Virus record (IMG/VR): IMGVR_UViG_3300042861_001289
Location: 1-30,855 of that record
Reading direction: 5' to 3' (one strand)
Length of the DNA: 30,855 nucleotides
DNA from: a virus
Positions 19,101 to 26,279 of the stretch are shown here, in pieces. The position numbers and the translations under genes are program-made. The notes under the pieces were generated by a model, which saw only the letters and a list, made by a program, of their open reading frames with translations, did no database searches and was not told the DNA's origin. The stretch's first letter is position 1. Every line of letters starts with the position of its first letter.

Positions 19101-22100
19101 ATTTTTTAATCTAGTAAGTAACTCTAACTCTTGTTTGTCTTCTACAGATAATGTTTCATTTTTTGCAATAAGTTCTTTTTGTTTTGCAAGTAATTCAGAA
19201 TGCTCTTTTACAATAGAATTAAATATAGAAGTAAATTTCTCACTAGAAGATTTAGGAAAATATCCGTTATCTACTAAAGTTTGGCCTTTTTTATCTACTT
19301 GTAATAATTTTTCATTAAATAATTGTATTTCATTTAATTTTTCAATTATAATTACTTCAGAGTTTTTAAAATTAACTGCATTACCAAAATCTTTTTTAAT
19401 ATCATCGTAGTTTCTAGTAACACCATCAAAACTTACTATTTCTGTAAACTGTCCTGATTCAATATTTTCAAAGAAAGTATTCATATCAGGGGCTAAAGAA
19501 GACGCCATTCCTAAGAATTTCTTTATTTTATTAAACAAGATATTGAAAAAAGAAGATACTTTGCTACCGTTTCTCCATTCCTGGTATTGTTGAGCTATTG
19601 CTTCTTCTATAGTAACAATATCTGAATTAGGATCTAAATTAAATTCTTGTATAGCTTTTTGTCTTACTAATTCCTGTTGTGCAGGAGTAAGCATCATGTT
19701 AAATATTCTATGAAATAGCTCATGTCGAGCTACATTTTCATATGATTTACCAAACTCATCTTTATTTAAATAAATAATACCGTCTCTAAATAATCCCCAA
19801 GTTTCTGAACCTTCAGATATTTTTAAAAGTTCTGCCGCTGTTACAAATTTTACCTCTTCTGCAGTTAACGTTTTATCTATAGACTGTAAGTATTTTAAAA
19901 TATCAGCAGTGCTTTTTTGCGCTCCTAAAGTTCTATTTACAGTTTTTAATAAAAACCTAGTTAACCTAGTTCTAGTAGGAGGCATAGAATTATCTTTATC
20001 TTCTTCTTCTTCTATAAACGGATCAATGCTATCTTCTTGTGCAGATATCTTTACCGTGGTAGGAATAACTTCTTCAAGTTTATCTAAGAATAACATGTTA
20101 TCTATATCTGAATTACCAATGTATCCATCAGTGTAATCAAAAATTCTACCTTCTAAAATATTACTTTCTAATAAAACCGGATCTAATTGAGAGTTTCTTA
20201 TAATAGGTACTCTTAAATCAGAAATGTTTCCATTTTGGTCTGTAGTAAAAATACTAGCAAGTTCTTCTAAAGACATAGAACCTTTATTAAGAGGATCACT
20301 AAACTCCATTTTAGGAAGTAAAGATTTACCTGAAGTAAAACTATTTCTAGCAGTTTTAACATCTACTCTAATTGGGTAACCATTTGCAAGTTCATTTCCT
20401 TTTGCTATTAAATTAAAAGCAACTTGTGCTTTACCTGGTCTTCTATTACCTGTAACTTTAAGATCATCAATAGAAACTTCCATAACTTCATTTCCAAATT
20501 TTACTTTGGCTATTCCATTATCTATAGATTTTACTTCTCCTGATATTTCTTTACCGTTAACCATTACCGGGTCTTTAGCATTTTTTACTTTTGTTCTTAC
20601 AGCAATAGTAGGGTCTAAAGGTTGGTGTAATAAAAGATCAATGTCCTTTATAAGTTCTATTTGATTGTTAGTTAAAATTATATCTTTACCTGTCTCATTT
20701 TTAATTTTTTCTAATAATGTAGGCAAATATCCACCTTCTTCACCTCTAGTAGAAATAATATCAGATAGCTCTTTAACACTAACGCCTAATTCATTTTTTA
20801 AAGTATTATACTTTTCTACAAATGACATTATTGGAGCCATTAAGAAAGAATGCTCAGTAATATTTAAAGGTTTTCTTTCTAAAGCAATAAATTGAGTGTT
20901 TGCTGTATTAGAAGAACCTTGAACTGGATTTTCTATAACTAAATAAGGAAGGCCTGCTTCTAATATTTTATCTGTATTTAATGCTTTGATTTCATTATTA
21001 TTAAATACTCTAATCTTAACATTTTTAGCATCAAATTTTTTACCTAAGTTAAAAGCTTTTTTAAATTTATCTAAAACATTAGACATGTTAAATTGTTTAA
21101 ACTCAGCAGGTATTTTGCTATACACATATTTTAGTGTGCTTACAGATTCAATTTGCCCATAGCCTAAAACAATTAAATCGCTACTATTAGGTATAGTAAA
21201 ATATCCGGTAACAGCATCTTTTACAAATGATGTAGTAACCATATTTGGATCTAAAGCTTCTTTAAACTTTTTAAATAGTTCTTTTTGTTTTGGACCAGGA
21301 TTATCAAGTTGATTTTGACTTAAAACACCTACCTGTAAATATTTATCTTCTCTTTGTACATAAATACCTATAGATGCATATCCTTGGCTATTTATAATAG
21401 GAACATATATAATTCCTTCACCTGCTAAAATCTTTTCAGTTTTTTTCTTACCTAAAAATGATGAATTTGTAGGATAGTCTAAATTAAATGCATCAGGAGA
21501 AGGTGTATGCTCAGTAGGAACATCAGGTTCTTCTCCAGGAAGATCTCCGCCTTCTGGAGGATTAGGAGGATTATCAGAATCATCATCGTCTATAGGAGGA
21601 TTAGGAGGATTGCCAGGAGGTGGCGGAGGAGTAGGTGTAACAGGAGGAGTAACAGGAGGAGTTGGAGTAACAGGTTTAGGTGCTACATATTCCTCATCTA
21701 ATTGTGTTAACTCGTCTTGTCTATCTTTTAAAAACTTATCGTTTGCTTCTTTTATAGAAGCTGCATTTTTAGCTGTATCTTCAGATATTACATCATCAAT
21801 TACAGTAGTAACTTTTATTCCTTGAAAATAAATAAAGTTAGTTGCTCTAGAAGCAGCAGTATACATAGCTTTATTGTACATAAAATCTTCTTGAAAAGAA
21901 GTTCTAGGTAAATCAATAAATACTTCATCAATAGTTCTACCTTGTACATCTATATAAGATACTACTTCTACGCCTAGGTTTTTAGCTTCCCATGCAGCTA
22001 CATCATTAGGATGAACTACAATAGCTCTAGTTTTACCGTCTTTTAAATCTCTTTGTTTTAAAGATTCTTCTATACCATTAGTAGCTAATGAACCATCGGC

Positions 22101-25100
22101 TCCTAGTGATCTGTCTAGGTTAGTGCTTAAATAAACTCCATCTTTTATAACATCTTTAGTTTTACCTAAGAATATATCTTGCGCTTCAACTACTGCTCTT
22201 ACATTACTTCTATATCTAATAGTTAAAGGAGTAATAAGAGTCATTTTTTTATTTTCTTCAGATAGTGAATCTAAAGGAGAAAAAGTAGCATTTTGGCTTT
22301 TAGTTATCTGGTTAGGATCACCTAAAGCTACTATTTTTATTTCTGTATTATTTTTTTTATTGTACTCATTAAGTAAATCTACTATCTCTTCTATCTCTTT
22401 GTAACTTAATGCATTTATCTCATCAATTACAATTAATTTTATTCCAGGAAGACTAGTTTTTAAAGCGTCTTTAAGTTCACTTATACTTCTTTGTTTGTTA
22501 GTACCAATTGAATCATTGATGGCTTTACTTGAATGCTCGTTATGCCCAGTTGCAAATATCTCTTCAGTTTTAAGACCTGATAATCTAGAAAACCATTTTA
22601 ATACAATATTAGTTTTACCTGTTCCTGCATATCCTTTAAGATAGGCTAACCCGCTAAATCCGCTATTTGGTTTTTTAGTAAAAAAGAATCTAACTAAATC
22701 ACGTATAGCTAATAATTGTTGATTTGTAGGAGTTATAAGGTTTTTAGTTAAAGCAATAGCATTTTCAGTAACAACTTCAGTAACAATGTTTTGAGTTGAA
22801 TTTATAAAATCTAAAGTATTTTGTATGCCTATTACTTGTTTATGTAAATCTAATATCTCATCAATAACTGAAAGATCTACAAGATTTTCAAAATCATTAT
22901 TTTTAAGAGATTGTCTAAGGTTATTTACAGAGAAGTCTTTAGCAAAATCATTAATTAAATCAGTATCCTTGCTTTTATTTCTGAATAAAAAAGGAAGAAG
23001 CCCTTTAAAAACAAGAACAGGGTTTTTATTATAATTTTTCTTTATAAATGCTCTAGATGATCCGCTTTTTTTATTAGTATCTACTAATTCTAATACTCTT
23101 GTAGTAAGAGTTTTCTTTATTTCTTCTAATTGAGCAATTTGATCTTTAGAGATATTCTTTTTTACAGTAAGTAAATGGTTAGTCAAATAACCAATTTTGC
23201 CCCAAGCAGATAAATCTTTTATACCTGAAAGTATTTTATCTAACTCGTCTCCTAAAATATCTTTATAGAAATCATAAAGCGCTTTATTTATAGTATTTCC
23301 AGCTTCATCTAAACCAAACTGGTTTAAATTAGTTTCTACAGCATTGTTAATAATTTTTTCTTGTTGAAGAGCTTTATCTGCTACACGTTTTTTTACAACT
23401 TCAATAGCTGCTACAGTCTCGTCTAATAAAGTTTTATATTCTTTTATAACATCAGCATAATCATTATCCTTTTTTTCTTCTAATACTTTTACCATATTAG
23501 TTAAAGCCTTTTGTTGCTTTTCTAATTCAGCAAGGTTATCGTACTCTTCACTAGAGTTAAAGTTAAAAAGGTTACTTCTAACAGCATTAGTTATAAATGA
23601 TAACAATTGCTCTTTAGTGCTTTTAGTTGTTACAGGTACACTGTTTTGAGTTTTTAAATTATTAAGATCTTCTTTAGCTTTAGCTATTTTAGCTTGTTCT
23701 TCTAATATATAATCATCAGTAGCGTATTCTCCTGCTTCATCTAATAATGCTAGTTCTTCAACTTTAGCTATAACATCCGGATTTGTAGTAGTGTAATCCT
23801 CTCCAGTAGCAAACTGACCTGCAGCTTCTGCAAATTCTATAAGCGCTGCTTCTTTAGCGTCTAGTTCTTTTTGTAAAGATTCTCTACTTTTATCAGAAAT
23901 AGCTACGTCATCTTCTAATAAATCATTTAATACATCAATAGCATCTTCTGGTTCTTCACCATATAATCTATCTTCAATACCTTTTTCAATGAATTCATTT
24001 TCAATGTTTTGCCCCTTTAAATTTAAATTCTCTTTGTATAATCTAGTTTTTTCAAAAGCGTTAAACTCATCTAATGTAGTAATCTCTGGTACAATTGTAT
24101 TAGTTTTATCTAAGATAGATTTTTTAAATTCATTTTTAAAATACTTTTCTCCTGTAACAGGATTAGCTATTTTTTGAAATTCTTCTGTAAATTTAGATTC
24201 TGCTTCAGTTAACTCGTTTAGTTTTAAATCTATATAAGCTAATCTTTTTGCTCCTAATGCTGCAGATTCTGGAGTAGATTCTATTTGTGCTTTTTCAATA
24301 GATAGTCTATTTCTTTCACTTTTAACATTAGATAAAGTTGTACCTATATTATATAGTTCTTCTTTTCTTTTTAAAAATGATTTAGCCCCGGTTTCACTAT
24401 TATCTTTAGTAATTAAACTGCTATCTATACTATTAGCTAATTTTGAAAACTCGGCAGTTCTAGTTTTTAATTCTGAAATAAGAGCACCTTTTTCAGCTGG
24501 GTTAAGACCCATTTCTAAGTATTCTTTATCAGATAAATTTTCTAAGAAAGATATTTTTTCTTCTATTAAATCTTCTGTACCTGTGTTATAATGGCTTTTT
24601 ACCCAATTAGCTATTGCTTGACCTTTAGCTAAATTTGCTAATACATCATTACCATTACTTTCAGCAAGAGTAGCAATATCATCTAAGTACTCTAATTGGT
24701 CTTTACCCATAGCTAAAGCATCTACTTTAGCTTGATCTATAATAGGACGGCCATCAACATCTAATTTATATCTAGATTTTGTAACCGGTTTACCTTCAGC
24801 ATCGTTCTCAGTATAATCTTCTTTTTCAAACAAATCATTTGCTTGATATAGATTAAGATTTGCTAACATAGATTCAGTTACTGCTTTTCTTTGTTTCTTT
24901 TTATTTCTATTACTGTCTATAAGACCACCTCTAGCATTAGCTACGCCTCCTATAATTGCACCTAAGAACATAGATTTTTTACCTTCTTCTGTTCTAAAGT
25001 TATCAGACATATTATTAGCTATATCAGAATAAGTATTTAAATCAAATAATGATGAAGTAGGATTTCTTTTAAATAAATCTGAAATAGCTAGCTGAACGTT

Positions 25101-26273
25101 TTCTTCCCATAGTCCTTCACTTGCTACTCCAATTGCAGCAGATTTAAGCGCTGAACCAGCAAGAGTATTACCAAATTTATTAAACCCTTTAACAGTAGCG
25201 CCTAAATACGGAACTTTACCAACATCTATACCTGCAGATTTAATAAGTCCGCCAAAAAGTTCACCTTTAAGCATTTTACTAGAAGCTCCTTCTACAGTAG
25301 TATTTAACCCTTGACTTGTTAATCCTTTAACACCGGTATTTATTCTACCCGCAGTCTTCATTAAAGACTTCATTTGAATAAGATTAGGTATAGCTAATGC
25401 CATTGAATTAAGAGCAAATGTTTTAGCCGCACCTTCAGCAGCAACTTTATTTACAGCTAGCTTTTGTTCTGCATTTAATTGGTCAAAAGGAACACCGTAT
25501 TCTTCATTTGCTTTTTGCTCTCTTATAGCATCACGTACTTCTTTACCTTCAAACATAGCTTCAGAAGCAGTGTTGACTGCAGTAGCGGTAAGTAAATTAG
25601 TTGCGGCAGCAAGTTTAGCTAACTTAGTTCCTTTTGTTAAACCGGCTTTAGCTAATCCCAAAGCGGCATTTTCTCCTAGTTTTAAACCTGCAGTACTTGC
25701 TCCGGTTAAATAAGCAGATAGTAAAAAGGCACCTGCATCTACAGCATCGCCAGCCCAGAAATCGCCGTCTTTTAAATTATTAAAAAAATTAGATTTGTTA
25801 GCAGCCTTGTCTTCTAAACTATTATATAAAGGAGTAACGTCTTCTAAATCTTTTTCTAAATCCATAGCAGCTACAGCTAACCCATTATCAGCTGCCCCGG
25901 CAATCCAAGCGTTTATATCTTGGCCTATAGTAGAGTTATCTCCTTTATAATCTTCATTACGATTATCTATTCCAAATAATCCTCCTAAAAATCCAGCACT
26001 TGCTGCTGTTTTAGTAAGAGTTTTACCTGCTAACCTGGCTCCTGCAATACCAAGTGTTTCCCAAACACCTTGATTTCTACTTCTTCTTTCTTCTACATTT
26101 TCAGAAGGATTAGTTCCAATATCATAATTAGACCATTCAGTATTAGATGTTTGTGGACCAGATAAACTTTGAAAATTAAATGAATTTCCTGCAACTTTAT
26201 CTTTATTTAAATATTCTTGATATGAAGCCTCATTTAAGTAGGCGTTAAGATCTTCTTTTAATTTTTTTGACAT
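13188..26273 (-). CDS. Giant 4361-aa virion RNA polymerase polyprotein with SF1 helicase and zincin
   Basis: 4361 aa in one frame. Residues about 50-450 hold Ala/Gly-rich hydrophobic stretches (AGARLAGKTLTKTAASAGF, DAGAFLLSAYLTGAS) like membrane-active ejection proteins. About 450-1180 is charged and coiled-coil rich. About 1205-1490 is a complete SF1B helicase. About 1530-1592 is a proline-rich linker with acidic patches. HELFH at 2184-2188 marks a zincin. From roughly 2500 to the end lies an RNA polymerase core whose second double-psi barrel has GFRIPS (R3380) and GSDYDVDK (D3418, D3420, D3422). In crAss-like phages this polymerase is carried in the virion and transcribes early genes. The ATG follows eight A after the preceding stop. 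The protein may be cut by the zincin (inference). The combination is the key feature of the window. Confidence 0.88.
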   Translation of the reverse strand: MSKKLKEDLNAYLNEASYQEYLNKDKVAGNSFNFQSLSGPQTSNTEWSNYDIGTNPSENVEERRSRNQGVWETLGIAGARLAGKTLTKTAASAGFLGGLFGIDNRNEDYKGDNSTIGQDINAWIAGAADNGLAVAAMDLEKDLEDVTPLYNSLEDKAANKSNFFNNLKDGDFWAGDAVDAGAFLLSAYLTGASTAGLKLGENAALGLAKAGLTKGTKLAKLAAATNLLTATAVNTASEAMFEGKEVRDAIREQKANEEYGVPFDQLNAEQKLAVNKVAAEGAAKTFALNSMALAIPNLIQMKSLMKTAGRINTGVKGLTSQGLNTTVEGASSKMLKGELFGGLIKSAGIDVGKVPYLGATVKGFNKFGNTLAGSALKSAAIGVASEGLWEENVQLAISDLFKRNPTSSLFDLNTYSDIANNMSDNFRTEEGKKSMFLGAIIGGVANARGGLIDSNRNKKKQRKAVTESMLANLNLYQANDLFEKEDYTENDAEGKPVTKSRYKLDVDGRPIIDQAKVDALAMGKDQLEYLDDIATLAESNGNDVLANLAKGQAIANWVKSHYNTGTEDLIEEKISFLENLSDKEYLEMGLNPAEKGALISELKTRTAEFSKLANSIDSSLITKDNSETGAKSFLKRKEELYNIGTTLSNVKSERNRLSIEKAQIESTPESAALGAKRLAYIDLKLNELTEAESKFTEEFQKIANPVTGEKYFKNEFKKSILDKTNTIVPEITTLDEFNAFEKTRLYKENLNLKGQNIENEFIEKGIEDRLYGEEPEDAIDVLNDLLEDDVAISDKSRESLQKELDAKEAALIEFAEAAGQFATGEDYTTTNPDVIAKVEELALLDEAGEYATDDYILEEQAKIAKAKEDLNNLKTQNSVPVTTKSTKEQLLSFITNAVRSNLFNFNSSEEYDNLAELEKQQKALTNMVKVLEEKKDNDYADVIKEYKTLLDETVAAIEVVKKRVADKALQQEKIINNAVETNLNQFGLDEAGNTINKALYDFYKDILGDELDKILSGIKDLSAWGKIGYLTNHLLTVKKNISKDQIAQLEEIKKTLTTRVLELVDTNKKSGSSRAFIKKNYNKNPVLVFKGLLPFLFRNKSKDTDLINDFAKDFSVNNLRQSLKNNDFENLVDLSVIDEILDLHKQVIGIQNTLDFINSTQNIVTEVVTENAIALTKNLITPTNQQLLAIRDLVRFFFTKKPNSGFSGLAYLKGYAGTGKTNIVLKWFSRLSGLKTEEIFATGHNEHSSKAINDSIGTNKQRSISELKDALKTSLPGIKLIVIDEINALSYKEIEEIVDLLNEYNKKNNTEIKIVALGDPNQITKSQNATFSPLDSLSEENKKMTLITPLTIRYRSNVRAVVEAQDIFLGKTKDVIKDGVYLSTNLDRSLGADGSLATNGIEESLKQRDLKDGKTRAIVVHPNDVAAWEAKNLGVEVVSYIDVQGRTIDEVFIDLPRTSFQEDFMYNKAMYTAASRATNFIYFQGIKVTTVIDDVISEDTAKNAASIKEANDKFLKDRQDELTQLDEEYVAPKPVTPTPPVTPPVTPTPPPPPGNPPNPPIDDDDSDNPPNPPEGGDLPGEEPDVPTEHTPSPDAFNLDYPTNSSFLGKKKTEKILAGEGIIYVPIINSQGYASIGIYVQREDKYLQVGVLSQNQLDNPGPKQKELFKKFKEALDPNMVTTSFVKDAVTGYFTIPNSSDLIVLGYGQIESVSTLKYVYSKIPAEFKQFNMSNVLDKFKKAFNLGKKFDAKNVKIRVFNNNEIKALNTDKILEAGLPYLVIENPVQGSSNTANTQFIALERKPLNITEHSFLMAPIMSFVEKYNTLKNELGVSVKELSDIISTRGEEGGYLPTLLEKIKNETGKDIILTNNQIELIKDIDLLLHQPLDPTIAVRTKVKNAKDPVMVNGKEISGEVKSIDNGIAKVKFGNEVMEVSIDDLKVTGNRRPGKAQVAFNLIAKGNELANGYPIRVDVKTARNSFTSGKSLLPKMEFSDPLNKGSMSLEELASIFTTDQNGNISDLRVPIIRNSQLDPVLLESNILEGRIFDYTDGYIGNSDIDNMLFLDKLEEVIPTTVKISAQEDSIDPFIEEEEDKDNSMPPTRTRLTRFLLKTVNRTLGAQKSTADILKYLQSIDKTLTAEEVKFVTAAELLKISEGSETWGLFRDGIIYLNKDEFGKSYENVARHELFHRIFNMMLTPAQQELVRQKAIQEFNLDPNSDIVTIEEAIAQQYQEWRNGSKVSSFFNILFNKIKKFLGMASSLAPDMNTFFENIESGQFTEIVSFDGVTRNYDDIKKDFGNAVNFKNSEVIIIEKLNEIQLFNEKLLQVDKKGQTLVDNGYFPKSSSEKFTSIFNSIVKEHSELLAKQKELIAKNETLSVEDKQELELLTRLKNKDIYSKLIADMFEEVTFSEDNVNEDSQEILAGDWSDSSKDAEQTNHEAKLSAKVKQFLSTIIGKKNGGLVQINPRFAYLACLETLSNIDTETKQKLLAEIEERFKNSTYKSEDFEAIQTSLNKLIENAYNTGVMNRTRIPAGYSFINENTFKGLDGKYLHRGKQSTSKYFKNISEKTGLNLNEISAIYIVNDAQNTFTELYAQVASLYKQDVYYGEYSGAAANQTHTFKNAVVEDQLATYNNNIRDIFFTRIKGEIEGMPAMKWIGGKLAILKKERQKKFSPVSIQTVKEIYTKLFNEDIQIEASKFDYGSFISAVENIIKTYKENQFTKDGKPNEDLEVIFTENTTGWVNSISKNLINLEDRARPASYRRSDKKIAYLFSSSSSAINILQYFTDRHKKPKFLNSPNYLRNTFVNGINTIHKYVNFDAVRSSYNDYNVRYSSETEKDWFARNFKYFFLASTIDEIGKGRYVQQFLTISNKPNIVAAEINFLKWNDVEKSILSILDQQNNRAFTKVKVDNNLNIFDALSPRKENQTDLEYAKQIVEAMKAKGSSLTTVFDLKNNVDLAKLKTAVSTYAESEEDLAALYFANFYVNSHQLNHLVAGDQAFYKGSFDVIKRMSIAFATGYSGLVSSFALPETYRSLVVKDIKSVLGEDFVKFQKIWGSKFDLTDAQGYMTPKRAAEVRRGFGNAFKLGSILKPVHFEIDEKGIPRAVKYSSIELTDELCDMFPKLKQVRQALEENNIDEMVFESAVKVGKPSNIMKPNADGSIGSLIGNTYTIDEDSVLTLQNSNYRIQENPEKSVEGKEVALPNQLNYFVDFSGNNTVEAARLFNAQTELMNLGGRKLLQKLGIKDRIEEESRKQTQKEQREKLRAAAAEKKSQGVSDRQQQFINDPQLGINTPFLVKKIVIDIASLFTKATVGIRIPGAGLVLQSAYGTAEFTDKDGNLIKRDLLWRDKDGYSEVVLPDMWKGKFKEGDTIMFDTMVGFRIPSTELHSAVPLKVVGFYPGNKNAIIAPKEIVYFHGSDYDVDKLYVMRREEFSSNKSILTIGGKELYKGGTITPTSEEFLNAVQEDFEASRVAIQLAKKQGDKERVTALRKHLDLLSDLKVSHYKNVVVESFLKITTDKVNEELMMSPITMERFKGMGIGEESAFDTVARLNGFDEKKPNYADFTTRDQYEEAVENWIENRNKVIFPNRDLYNIEDQMLMHKDNFSSTSLTGIFASMAKAVAYYFQSTVNPYIKTIDDLKSALEVFSLKNPTDIVMLNKKEYTAEKAIALITKQLEKINKLAEEYNKQEVKYPKLKDSYHIKIGGNTYDGLNYFENTKEITVAYNKDGNPVLSKPSITETIDSLINAAIDSVKEQILPIIGVSNSTGGATVALVSMGVPLKDIVLLMQQPVVKIISSENVYKNGKANARKAIYQRLENLKSLTVEQFEDLVEENESPDITSLHNKEISEMDINELVTQAAIIKYYMNKANSIGESISQGSSAYKVLKSFPVDFPAMQDNLEDFDALKSNDFVFTNVDVTHLPHINKAFKLLQTLKSNMENLLFVNNKVLQEFSKRLMETEVIGEDETAKVATDFLKGKGINNTTYNIREAVIHYLMTGLSFTTPEGYVIDNSTLAEEEHTDSEGKKRYGVDAFNVRFEQEVKALKKANPGNVFLKNVSFNKYRKLVFTAARNANQADLLNFQMQFEALKGTEGFTKLQYDFVKYAIVNQGMSFGITNFSLLLPSEIYRPMMKEFNTYFEELTGNPTKFKELLDNIAANFKVQYALNTGETTVQYVKKDAEKTEENGVLTLKNEPNKLGALFVKTGFKGNSKLYVLLSNPLDEQLTYALVGKIKTFPSYQYDSNLLRGTYSIQKAFSLDTPVVKTSDIQANNFQSRKVFVPGQKVRLVNYSDDTRLKLVEVTIGTASETPNTKGLYEYTVESSTFVNSIMSDAEIMNSEAYQNLIKSGVIHEEAMHKIKNKC
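15924..16766 (-). other. Domain: two-barrel RNA polymerase active centre of the 4361-aa protein
   Basis: First barrel: NYRIQENPE (Q3187) followed by VALPNQL, comparable with the RIQ.E.P...GTQ pattern I recall from related phage polymerases. Second barrel: GFRIPS (R3380), PLKVVGFYP, then YFHGSDYDVDKLYVM with D3418-x-D3420-x-D3422, the magnesium-binding triad. The order and a gap of about 230 residues suit the single-chain crAss-type/YonO-type RNA polymerases. Confidence 0.85.
19404..19826 (-). other. Domain: zincin metalloprotease of the 4361-aa protein
   Basis: ARHELFHRIFNMM carries HExxH at 2184-2188. TIEEAIAQQYQEW carries E2223/E2224 as possible third ligand. The segment NILFNKIKKFLGM closes the module. 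It sits between the helicase and the polymerase, a natural place for an activity that separates them (inference). Confidence 0.78.
21500..21690 (-). other. Proline-rich linker of the 4361-aa protein
   Basis: About 60 residues (1530-1592) of repeated PTPP, PPVTP, NPPNPP and PPEGG units with a DDDD patch. It separates the helicase from the protease/polymerase half. The DNA is correspondingly repetitive (reads aggagg/gtaacaggagga on the + strand). Such segments usually act as flexible, extended tethers and might hold a cleavage site (inference). Confidence 0.85.
21804..22661 (-). other. Domain: SF1B (RecD/Dda/Pif1-like) helicase of the 4361-aa protein
   Basis: Motif I GYAGTGKT (1214-1221), motif II LIVIDEINAL (D1284, E1285), motif III ALGDPNQI (about 1315), motif V VQGRTIDEVFIDL (about 1442-1454) and motif VI MYTAASRATN (about 1470-1479) are all present and in order. 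The G-x-AGTGKT and LGDPNQ forms are typical of RecD, Dda and Pif1, which move 5'-3'. The set looks catalytically intact. Confidence 0.88.
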
Positions 26274-26279
26274 TTTTTT

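Noticed and set aside
21507-21825. Two + strand frames rich in Arg or Gly/Val
   Set aside because: They are read opposite the proline-rich linker; the simple composition comes from the repeat-like Pro codons on the other strand.
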